Positions 23,937 to 33,837 of a DNA stretch of 64,000 nt are shown here, in pieces. The notes under the pieces were generated by a model. The model had not been told where the DNA came from and did not search any database. It was given only the letters and a program-made list of their open reading frames with translations. Source of the stretch: Macrophomina tecta (Eukaryota > Ascomycota > Dothideomycetes > Botryosphaeriales > Botryosphaeriaceae). The stretch spans positions 372,001-436,000 of the forward strand of contig JAKSGN010000021.1 of the NCBI GenBank assembly GCA_024180945.1. The letters run 5' to 3'. Every line of letters starts with the position of its first letter. Positions within the stretch are counted from its first letter, which is position 1. A program made the translations under genes and the position numbers.

Positions 23937-24488
23937 ATGGCCGAACCACCACTCTCGCCTCTAGCAACGCACATCCAAACCACCCTGCCTTCCCGCCCGC
24001 CGCCCGCCCCGCAGACGACCGCGCACCACGCCCTCGCCCTCCAGGTCCAGCACAACCTGCGGCACGCGCACCAATGGACCTCCCTCCAACTGCACACCCA
24101 TTCCCCGCTCCCGCCCCACGCGCCTCTCCCGCGGCCCCTCCTCTCCGGCATGCCGCCGCGCCGGCTGTACATCCACCCGGACGAGCAGGTCGAGATTCTC
24201 AAGGAGCAGGCGGCGCGGCGGAACGCGGGCGAGGCGGTGGACGAGCCGCGCCCGGAGCGCGAGTGGGTCGTGCCGACGCACTTGCGGGAGAAATGGACGC
24301 TGGCGAGGCTGGCGGGCGTGTTTGACCGCGTGGGGCAGGTGCCACCGGCGCCCGAGGCCGAGGGCGAGGGCGAGGAGGCGGGCAAGTGGAGGACGGTGAA
24401 GAGGGTAATGCTGGGGATTGTGGAGGATGACAGCACTGTGGTGTATTATTTGGTGCATGATGGGCTGGTGAAGCCGAGGCAGAACTGA
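23937..24488 (+). CDS. SEN15: tRNA-splicing endonuclease subunit SEN15
   Basis: Single exon, 183 residues from the ATG in CACCATGG context at 23937. The conserved core MPPRRLYIHPDEQVEIL...REWVVPTHLREKWTLARLAGVFDRV...KWRTVKRVMLGIVEDDSTVVYYLVHDGLVKPRQN matches fungal SEN15, the small structural subunit of the heterotetrameric tRNA-intron endonuclease (with SEN2, SEN34 and SEN54). SEN15 has the endonuclease-like fold without the catalytic triad and pairs with SEN34. The N-terminal 70 residues are Pro/His-rich and variable. Length is in the usual range for filamentous fungi. Confidence 0.88.
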   Translation: MAEPPLSPLATHIQTTLPSRPPPAPQTTAHHALALQVQHNLRHAHQWTSLQLHTHSPLPPHAPLPRPLLSGMPPRRLYIHPDEQVEILKEQAARRNAGEAVDEPRPEREWVVPTHLREKWTLARLAGVFDRVGQVPPAPEAEGEGEEAGKWRTVKRVMLGIVEDDSTVVYYLVHDGLVKPRQN

Positions 24489-24873
24489 GGACCGCCGGCC
24501 TGATCGGGATGGGAGTTGGGGCAAGGGGGTGGGAGGGATCGGGGCATATGACGGCGGGGTGCGATTGCTGCAAGCGGCTGCACAGTGGCGGTAGTGAGGC
24601 TGCCATTTGCTCGCTCGGTCAACACTGCTACGGCAAAAGAATTCCTGGCATCATTCAGCCTCACGACGGCCGCACGTCACGAATCCGGCGAAGTGGATAG
24701 TCCGGAGCATCGCGGATCTGCACGATACTGGGGGTTTGCTTGCTGATGACGGGACTACGACGCAAAGTTGTCCAACGCGCAGTTGCGCATCCCTACGTAC
24801 ATGAAGCGAGAGAAGCACATTCACGAAGAAGAGACCATGAAATTACGGCCCACCAGTCTTCCGCTGGAACACA
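24489..24873. other. Convergent intergenic spacer
   Basis: 3' flanks of SEN15 and of the FAD oxidase. Nothing else was recognised. Confidence 0.5.
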
Positions 24874-26901
24874 TCACCGACCTGGCCAAGGGCTTTTAGG
24901 TGCATGGTCGAGCTTGAAATAGCCGGGCTGCAATTTCTGGAACACCCCTTCCGGATCATACTTCTCCGCTACGGCCAACAGACGCGCGTTATTTTCCGCA
25001 CCGTAGCTGGAGACCGGATCCTGGTACTGGCTGGCATAGTTCATGTACTCGAACTCATGGTGCAGATTCACGCTCTTGGCCTTTTCATTCACCTTGCGGA
25101 CAGTGTTGGCCGCGGCGGACAGGACAGCTTTGTCGTCCGCTTCCTCCCGCCACATGGCGTTGACATTAACCAGCACGAGCGGTTCTTTTTCGTCTTCCAG
25201 ACCGAGCGCATTTCCGCCTCTTTCCTTCATGCGCGCCATCATTGGGGTGGTGATAAACTGCAGTGAGACGGCAGGCAACAGGGCGGTGATGTTTTGAATA
25301 GGATCAACCTCCTCGATGAAAGTATCGAAAATAAACGACGTGAGGTCTGCATTGTTCTTGTACGCTGCAGTCCAGTATGTTTGCCGCAGCCCATTCGGGT
25401 TCAGCGCATTGAAGTACTGCGTCAGGTTCGGGAGCGTCCGAACGGACGTGGAATCCTGCAGCACGTTGGGTATGGCTGCTGCTGTGAAGTTCTCGAGAAT
25501 CGGGGGATCGGCGACGGGATCCGCGTACTGGAGGTCGCTCGCTGCGAGGTACATGCCCTGGACATGGCCGATGGAGAGGATGACGGCTGCTTTGGGATCC
25601 TGTGGCGCGTTGAAGCCGAAGTTCGTGAAGGCCGAGACGAGACCGTCCTTCTGCTCGAACGTATGTATGCGCCCGCCACCCCACATGAGCCCCTGTGGGA
25701 AAGTCGAGAGCGTGAAGCGGGTGACGATGCCGAAGTTGTTGCCGCCACCTCTGAGAGCCCAGTAAAGATCAGGCTCCGCCTCTGGGCTCACGTTAACTAT
25801 GGAATCGTTCGCGGTGACGACCTGGTCAGATAAGGGTCAGCTTCCAACTTTTTTTTTTTTTTTTCTTTTTCATGGGTTAATGCTTCTCGAGAGGCTCGTA
25901 TGCTCCGACGGTGAAGATAAGGAGGGCGGTGTTGCCTGTGACAGGATGCCTTCGAACATGCTTGGTCCGCACTACAGATGAATGGGTCGATAGCCTGCTG
26001 CCAATCCAATGCATCTGCGGATGACACCGGTACATTATGTGCGGCTGTCCAAATGCCAACAGAATATGGAGCCGTTTGCAACATCGACAGTGGAGGAATG
26101 GGCTGAGCGCATACCTCGAACTCCACAACGTTGTCGCACGCCCAGCCATAAAGCCCGGAGAAGAAGGATATGCCACCTTGTGAGCGATGAGTAGTTGCCC
26201 CTGGGCTGACAAATGTATGCTCGAAATCCTACCACCCAACGTTAAGCCGCCCACCCCAATCTCAGCGACTCGACCTCCAATAACGGCAAGGCCCTCGGGT
26301 TCGAGTGCTGTGTACACGTCGAACCACGTATTTCCCGGGCCGATCGAGGCCTGATCTCGCTCGGGTGAGAGTGCGATCGCATTCATTAGCTTAAAGTCGA
26401 TTGTGATGCCGTCCGGGATGTTGGAAGCGCCGGCAAAAGCAGCATGTCCGCCGCTCTTGACTGCAAAAGGACATTGCAGGAGACGAGCAAGCTGGACGGC
26501 TACGGAGACTTCGGTGGCGGAGGTCGGCTTGAAGACGCACGCGGGTCGGACGTTGCCCTGCTGGAGCGACCAGAATTCGGTTCCGAAGCTGTTGTAAGCC
26601 TCGGTCCCCGGCTGTGCGCACCTTTCTCCGTAACGTAGTGTGAGGGCGGAACACTGGCGATAGCGTTGCTGGTCAGCGAAAGGGAGCACTGCCAGGACAA
26701 GGGGCCGAGACAGACAGCAGCAGAGCATGCGGAGCCGTTGGCCGATCCAGTGTCGAACTCGGCGACGAGCTGCGACTCCGGAAGCTGGTGTAGCGGGGAG
26801 CTCAGCAGCGAGGCCAGCGCCTTTACGGCATTGCTGGGAGGCGGCTCGACGTCGGCGAAGACGGCGGCAACGAGAAAGGCCAACAGCCACGGAAGCGGCA
26901 T
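24874..26901 (-). CDS. Secreted FAD-linked oxidoreductase, BBE type, four exons
   Basis: Exons (minus): 26901-26716, 26653-26233, 26176-26115 and 25821-24874. All junction phases agree and give 538 residues. A signal peptide (MPLPWLLAFLVAAVFA) is present. The FAD_binding_4 domain follows: ACSAACSAL, PGTEAYNSF, FAVKSGGHAAFAGASN (His for covalent FAD attachment), GGLTLGGGISFFSGLYGWACDNVVEFE, then ALRGGGNNFGIVTRF. The C-terminal berberine-bridge (BBE) element is YMNYASQYQDPVSSYG...LLAVAEKYDPEGVFQKLQPG. It should oxidise a sugar, alcohol or specialised metabolite using O2, outside the cell or in the secretory pathway. The third intron is unusually long (293 nt, 25822-26114) and carries an A16 run in minus sense. 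No biosynthetic partner adjoins it. Confidence 0.88.
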
Positions 26902-27823
26902 GGAGTGCTAGGACGATTTCCAGGGAGCTTAAGTGGGCAGTCAAGAGACCTGCAATAACGGCAAGTGGGTGACAAGGGCAGTATTTAGCTATTCCTTTCA
27001 GCTGGCAGCGAGACAGGGCGGGTGCCCTTTTAGGGATGAATGGCGCGAACGGACGTAAGCATCGGGCCCCCAGTGCCGAAGAGGCAGATAAGGTTAGGCC
27101 GTGCAACTGTTATGCGAGACTTAAGGTGGGTGGAGACGAGGAGGATGTGGACGCAGTGGAGGCATGGGTGAGAGACCCGCAACGGGCCGCAGTGGCGCAC
27201 GAGGCTTCCCCGCGGGGTGCGTCCCGCCCGCTTCGCTTCTGCTTCTCCACCGTTGACACCTTCTAGCCCTTCTCCCCGGGCGGTCTCGAGGACCCTCTGT
27301 CAGCCAACCAGCAGTGGATTCTCACGTCCCGCCATCCAGTCCAATATATGTCTCTAAACTCTTCACTCTGGCCGCTCTGTCCACGTGCTTTCTCACAGCG
27401 AGATGCTTTTCTATTGCACAAAAAAAAGCATGACGCCACGCTCAGAATCTGAGCTGGCAGGTATTTCTTAAGCCTGACTTTTTCGAATAGCTCGGTCGTT
27501 TGCCTCCAGGTTAATGCTCAAATACTCAGTGTGGTGTGCTGATACCAGTATTGTCCGGTTCAAGCAATTCGGGAAATGGAAGAAAAGAATACCTGCATTC
27601 CACTCGACGATAGCCAACGTCGTGTAACCACACCAGCGGTCTTCAGACAAGGCTGACGAGACATACGAGGCAGACAAGGCAGAACGCGTAGCCAACCCGG
27701 CCGTGGCTTTCGGTGTTCAGTTGATCGTGGCCATATAAAGAAACCCCGCTTGTAAGCCGCAGTTCAGCCTCGCCGTGCTGTCATGGCCATCTCTCTTCAA
27801 ATAGAGGGACGAACGCGTCTCGG
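26902..27823. other. Divergent intergenic
   Basis: Between the FAD oxidase start and the Clr5-ankyrin relic. Frames at 27036-27266 (+) and 27468-27695 (-) are not convincing. A TATATAAG-like element (about 27733) precedes the ankyrin relic. Nothing else was recognised. Confidence 0.4.
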
Positions 27824-30800
27824 ATGCGTAGCTTCCTCCATCCTCCATCCTCTGCCGTCGTCTACACCATCGTGGCATCCTCGTCAAAAATTCCGGTCCT
27901 CGATTGGGAGGGTATGAGAGACAACATCACTCGTCTCCACCTTCAAGAAGCCAAGCCGTTGGGCGAGGTCATCTCCTGTATTGAAGATACCTATGGTTTT
28001 CATGCTACGTATGTATCCTGGCAGCCCATTCAGAACATCAGACTGACTATTGTTTTCCAGAAAATCCCAGTATGAAGGCCAATTCAGGAAGTGAAACATC
28101 CGAAAGAATCTCCGGAAAGGCCATGCCGAGCAACATTGGAAACTGATCAAATGGAAGATCGAAAAGAGGAGGAAGCAAGGCAAGGAGACTGACGTCTATA
28201 TGGACGGAGCTTTGCTTCAGAGCAAAAAAGTGAAAAAGGAGATTTCACGCCACAGCATTTCCACGATGGAGGGTCTGATATTCCACAGTAAGCCGAATTG
28301 GATGTCACAAGCAGCGGATATCATGCGCTGATGCAACAGATAGATAAATGTCCCGCTACACCTCCGTCCTTCAACCTGCGCACCCCCGTCCTAATACCGG
28401 CAAGCGATGCATTGGTGAAGACCGACATCAATATACGCGCTAGTGGACCACAAATATCCGTCCTACCTATGTAGACGTGGGTACGTTTCCATTTGTCACA
28501 CCTTTCAACATGAGTGACGATATCTTCCTGTGGCCTACGCCGAGGAAAATGCCATGCGAAAGTTGTGTAGACACGATTGTCGCGACTCGTACGTAAACAC
28601 TTAATACGTGTGAGTATGCTGGCTGATAAAAACAAGCTCGTATACTTCGATCTTTCGATCCTCTGTTGTCCCTCGTCGAATCCATGAAAAATACTCAAAG
28701 ACGAATGGTCCCGGGCGCAGATTCAGGAGACAAACCTGCGTTCCTGAACCTTTTCCAGCATCGGGCAGATTTTCCGATCAATGAGGACATTGACTCTAAG
28801 CTATCCGAGCTCTTACCCTTCACTGAATCCTCGACCTTAGTTCAAAATGACCCCACATCAGTTGCAGCGCTTCTCAAGCAGACAATGGGCCTCATCTCGA
28901 ATTGCCATGCTTCTGCGGACCTCATGGACCACTTGGTATCATGGTTCAGCCATCCCGGACACTGAAGCAGCCTCAGAGCTTTGCTTCAGATAAAAAGTGA
29001 GACTGTGGACGCTGTTCTCGAGGAGCTGTTGGAAGCATTCGTCTGCACGGGAGACCACGAGGCCGTAGGTATGATTCTAAGAAATGGCCGCAAGCCAGGA
29101 CCGAAACTACTTACCATAGCAGTCTCGGAAGGGCATCCGCAGTGTGTGAAATTGTTATGCGAATTCGGCGCCCAGGTCGATAAAGTCGTTTTTTTATACG
29201 AAGGCCGGTCTCTTCTTGAAGAAGCACGCCTCCGCAAAAGCAATGTCGATATAGTTCGGCTACTCTTGAAGTATGGAGCAAGTCCAAGAGAACCTTCCTC
29301 AGCTTTTCTACCGTCTACTTTGCAACTCTCCGCTATGCAGGGTCCATCAGACCATGGGTTGATGACGCGCGTTCTCTTGGACTTCGGAGTCGAACCCGGC
29401 TGCCCACATGAAGACTTCTCACCTACCCTACATTCCGCGGCTATAACGGGGAATATACACGCTGCTCATGCTCTCTTAGAGGCCGGGGAAAGCTTGAATG
29501 CCTGGAGAGGGGGTCACACTGCGCTTGTCATGGCTTGTTGGGCTGGAGAAATGGCCATGGCGAGGTTCTTGATAGACTAAGGCGCTCATGTTGAACGGGC
29601 TGGGAAATCAGCCGTATCAGGCGCTAAGACTTCCTTACAGGCTGCTATAAGATCATTCCGGCTTCCCACAAACGCACCTGTGGATGCTTCGCGATCATGG
29701 ACCTCATGTTGAGGAAAGGAGCCGATGTGAACGTGCGTCCAAATTCTTCAGGTCTCAGCTCCGGACACTGGGATCATGTACCACACATCAGGAGAGATTA
29801 TTTTCAAGACTCAGTCTCTCCGAAGAACCCACTCCAGGCGGCCGTCGAAAGCGGCTCTACAGAACTTGTTTTACGCATTCTTGAAGCTGGAGCGGAAGTG
29901 AGCCCCAGAGGACGGCATGGCACTACTGCTATCCAGATCGCAGCCCGCCTCGGTAATGCAGAAGTTACCCAAATGCTGTTACGGCAAGGTGTCGAGCTAA
30001 TAGACAGCTGAGGCGGCAACTCCAACGCCCTTGTTGAGGCAGTGAGAACGGCACAGAATGATCTTGCGGTAATGATTCTTGACGCGGGTGCCGATCCGAA
30101 CTCAGTACTTAAGAAAACGTATGACTACAGAACTTCCTACACAACAGCGTTATTCTGGGCAGCCTTCTGGGAAGATTCTTTCATGTTTCATACTCTTATA
30201 TCACGTGGTGCAACCTTGAACAACCGAGCCTCCCAAAGCGCCTTGACTGGCGCTGTGCTTTCGAAAGACATCAACATGATCCGGACGTGTATACAGCTTG
30301 GAGCAAATCCCTATGATCCGGCAGCATTGTGTCTGGCTGTTTCCACCGACGATAATGACGTGCGAGAGACCCTGGTACAGCATTCTGTACAATAAATGAT
30401 CGTCGACAGGCGTCTCGGCCAATCATCTTCCAGAGTCCAAATAATGGAAAGGCAGCTCTGAAAAAGGCAATTATGCAAGGCGACCTTACTCTTGTGACTA
30501 GGCTCATTAGAGCTGGTACTGGCTTGGAAGGTCTGTGCCTTGCCTGGCGGCAGAAGTATCGCAAGCAACGTCCAAGCGGCAAAAGCGATTATGACGCGTT
30601 TGCAGCGGGACCGGCCATCCTGACAGCAATACAAAGTAACAACGAGGAGATCCTACAATTCCTCTTGCAAGAAGGGGCTGATGTGAATGTGAGATTAAAA
30701 GAATCCTATCTTGAAAATCCTCCAAGGTCTAGCTACTGTTTAAAAAGAGAAACCGCGCTGCAAGTAGCTGTTTCTATAGGCAACCAGAGGATCATAAAGC

Positions 30801-31214
30801 TCCTCATTGCTCACAACGCCGACATAAATAGCCCTGCAATGCACAGCTTTGGCAACACGGCCTTACAGTATGCAGCTTGGAATGGCGACATACCCTCTGT
30901 AGAACTACTCCTCGCCCATGGAGCAGATGTGAACGCACTGCCGGAGGTTATTTCGATGTGCGGAAAGAGGAAGACACTACGCCATAATTGGATTGCTGAG
31001 GAAACGGTTAGACCAATGGAACAGTCTTGTCACCATACCGATCGAGGCCCCGGAGAATCTTGATGAGCTCGCTCAGGACTGGGATACCTGTTCGGAGGGT
31101 AGTGGCCCGGAACGCATCGAGGACAACGAGGAGTCTATCGAAACTGATTCGGATGGAAGTTATGACGCCTATGAGTCTACCGAAAATGATGTGGAGAGGA
31201 CTAAAGATTTCTGA
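27824..31214 (+). pseudogene. Clr5-domain ankyrin-repeat protein, broken
   Basis: Exon 1 (27824-28008) holds the start of a Clr5 domain (VLDWEGMRDNITRLHLQEAK, then CIEDTYGFHAT). A 52-nt intron (GTATGT...TTCCAG, GACTGAC branch point) leads to KSQYEGQFRK, then a TGA (28092-28094) exactly where Clr5 has Trp, then NIRKNLRKGH. Ankyrin repeats follow (LLLKYGASP, LLEAGESLNAWRGGHTALVMACWAGE, ILEAGAEVSPRGRHGTTAIQIAA, LLQEGADVNV, LLAHGADVNA), ending in an acidic tail at 31214. In-frame stops lie at 28963-28965, 29578-29580 (LID-stop-GAHVE, CAA to TAA) and 30009-30011. Frame changes occur near 29600-29690, 30395 and 31000. Stops of this type (TGG to TGA, CAA to TAA) resemble repeat-induced point mutation. 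Family members are protein-interaction proteins of unclear role. Confidence 0.82.
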
Positions 31215-32379
31215 AGCAAATTTTGGAGAGTTGAGGGTGCACATTCAGTCACGATTTCATTTCAATTTACGGCCTCGCTCGGTTTTTGGGCCTTTCACCA
31301 AGCCTGCCTACACCCATTAGTGAAATGATTATGCCAACCTGCATCTTTGCATAATGTTTCCTTTGAAAGCCCGACTTATAGGAGTAATTTTCCACGAGGA
31401 AGTAAAACATTCATTTTGACCAACTTTCCAGTTATTGCCCCTGCCAGGGCTTAAGGGAGTAGTAATCTTTGAAGGCAGCAGAAGGGTCCATGCACTTGAA
31501 CGATACCGACCCATGTTCGCACTTAGAACATGCGTATTCTCCTAGTGGGATTGGACATAGTTGGCGAAAATTCCTATCCTTGCCCAGATCCTTAATAGCT
31601 AATTAGAGCTCCTTCGCCGAAACACTTCAGGATAGAGGCCGTAGGTGTGTACCCAACTAATCTGCCTTGAGTGCCAACAGAGCCTCCATGATTTGGAATT
31701 ATTTTAGACGTCAGGCACGAACCCATTGCCACAATTAAGTGTATGGAGCTACTAAAACTTAGGCGAGAGATTGCTCTTACTTCCCACCGACACTAGTTCT
31801 GTGCTTTTGAAGTGTGCTCTCGGAAGAAGATACCGCGCTGATGATTGGATGTCCTGCCGAGCCCGCCTTGTAGAGTAAGATACAACGTAAAATCGATGGC
31901 GCCAGACCAATGGGGATTCGCAGAGAGACAGCTGTTGCCTCCGTGCCTCCCCAACGCAGCTTTTCATTGGTATGACCACCCTCGCTTGATCGCCGGACCT
32001 ACTCTTTTAACGATCTTATACAGCAGTTCCGCAACAACGGAGTTTGCGCTCCGGCCTTGGCTTCAGCAACCCCCATGAGGACGCACTGTTCAACAGCAGC
32101 ATCCATCATGCATCGGCTTGGGATCTGAGCGAGGGGATGATGCAACTTATATACACGATCTCCCGGGGGAACCCGCATTCAAACACCACAATGTATATTT
32201 CCCCATGCACCACACACCTATAGCCCAGTGCCCAAGCCTGCCGCAAATGAAACAGAGAAAAAAGAAAAGAAAAGAGAAAACACCACCAACCACCGTGCCA
32301 CCGCCACCCGCCCCGCAAACCGTCAACCCCCGAAACATTCCCCGTCAAACCCCACCCCGCACGCCTCGAACTCGCGCCT
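31215..32379. other. Intergenic, AT-richer
   Basis: 3' flank of the ankyrin relic, then sequence without a recognisable gene. An A/G-rich tract lies at 32250-32285. Confidence 0.4.
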
Positions 32380-33111
32380 CCCCGTCATCGCGTACTGCAA
32401 CGCGCTCAGCGCCGCCGACGGCGTCTACAACGACCCCCGCCACCATCACAGCGGCCATCGAGCCGAACGGCTGGCTCAAGAGCGGGCAGTGGACGACGTT
32501 CAAGACGGCGCACTACCACGCGCGGGCGCCCACGGGCAGCTGCGGCGTGATTCGAGGAAGCAGCGCGTACGCACTGGGCAAGTCAGAGCTGGATGCGGAC
32601 GAAGACGACCCTTGGGGGTGGAAGGTTTCGTGGCGCGGGCGGGAGAGGAGATGTTTTGTCGTGCCAGTGAGAATCTGAACACGAGGCCCTGACTGAGCGC
32701 CTTTGGGGTGCAAATGAAGGGACGGGGTGGCTGAAGTCTTGAGTGCACAGGCCGGCGGGGTGCATCGCCCGGTCGAGCCGGAAGGGGATTACGCGTATGT
32801 GGGGTTGTATCCTGGGGTGCGGTTTGGTCCTTTCCTTTGCCTCTTTGCAGTGTGAGGCGCGCGAACGCATTCGATGGTAGGAGAAACTGGCCAGCGGTCT
32901 GCGGTACGATATGCGGTGGGCTAAGGACTCGCCCGAGAAGACCAGAGAGCTCGCGCAGGTGGCTGCGAGTGTGCCGATACCAGAGTGCGATCCGTTGTAT
33001 GGGCGCGGGATGGACCTCTCCCCAGAATTTGGAGAGAGGCGCTGGGGAAAGAGCCCTGACAGGATGAAGAATCTCCGCCGAAGGGTCGTCTATGTGTGTG
33101 ATCCTGAGTGA
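32380..33111 (+). other. Coding-like stretch, unresolved gene or relic
   Basis: Two blocks read like real protein. The first, about 32452-32676, reads AIEPNGWLKSGQWTTFKTAHYHARA... and then DDPWGWKVSWRGRE. The second, about 32886-33111, reads EKLASGLRYDMRWAKDSPEKTREL... and ends RMKNLRRRVVYVCDPE at a TGA. Between them, about 32740-32830 gives HRPVEPEGDYAYVGLYPGVRFGPF. The blocks lie in different frames and I could not join them with normal introns. I do not recognise the family. It may be an unannotated multi-exon gene or a decayed one. The 215-codon antisense frame (32500-33147) is probably a shadow. Confidence 0.3.
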
Positions 33112-33837
33112 AGGCATGTGGGGGGAAAAAGAGCGGGTCAATAACAATCAGTTCGTAACGAACAGCCCGCACTGGTTACACTTCGAACTTGGATCCAGTA
33201 TGTTAGTAGCCTCTAGAGTCGAAGAGCAGAAAACAGTAGCATAGCTTGCTAACCACTGGTATCCCGGACTTGATGGCGCTGTCATCCATCGCACTATCAC
33301 TTCGCCAACCGCACGCCCCCTTCCGACGCTTACAAACATTACGTCAGCTTCCCCAGCTTATGGTATATTCTGGAAGGTCTCAAGTTCAGAAGTTCAAAGT
33401 TGCGGGACAGCAGGCACCTTACCTTATCCGAATGTCTGCATCATGGCTCCTTGAACCCTGAGCCGGGTGTTATCAGGTGAGGTGTGGTGACAATTCCTCT
33501 TGCCTGAGACAATCACCGAACAACCGGACACATGTGACAGAGTTCAATATCAATCGAGTTCGCCGAGACACAGAGAGCATGCCAGGAAGACAGGGAGAAG
33601 TACGCGAAAACAGATGTTCCGCGTTCCGTATTGCCTACAGCTACTGTGATCGTAACCTCTCATCAGATCTTCCCTACTCTCTACCCAATCGTACCGCAAT
33701 CCAACATAAAAGCCATGAAATATACACAGCCCCAGGCTTTGAGCCTGCGCCGGTGGCTCTATTTGCCTTCCCATCTACCCGACCATCTACCCAATCGTCT
33801 ACCGCAAGCCCCAACATGCCACTTACATACCAACCGC
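33112..33837. other. Intergenic, 3' flank of glutaminase gene
   Basis: Nothing recognised apart from short degenerate CCATCTACCC-type repeats at about 33770-33800. Confidence 0.4.
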
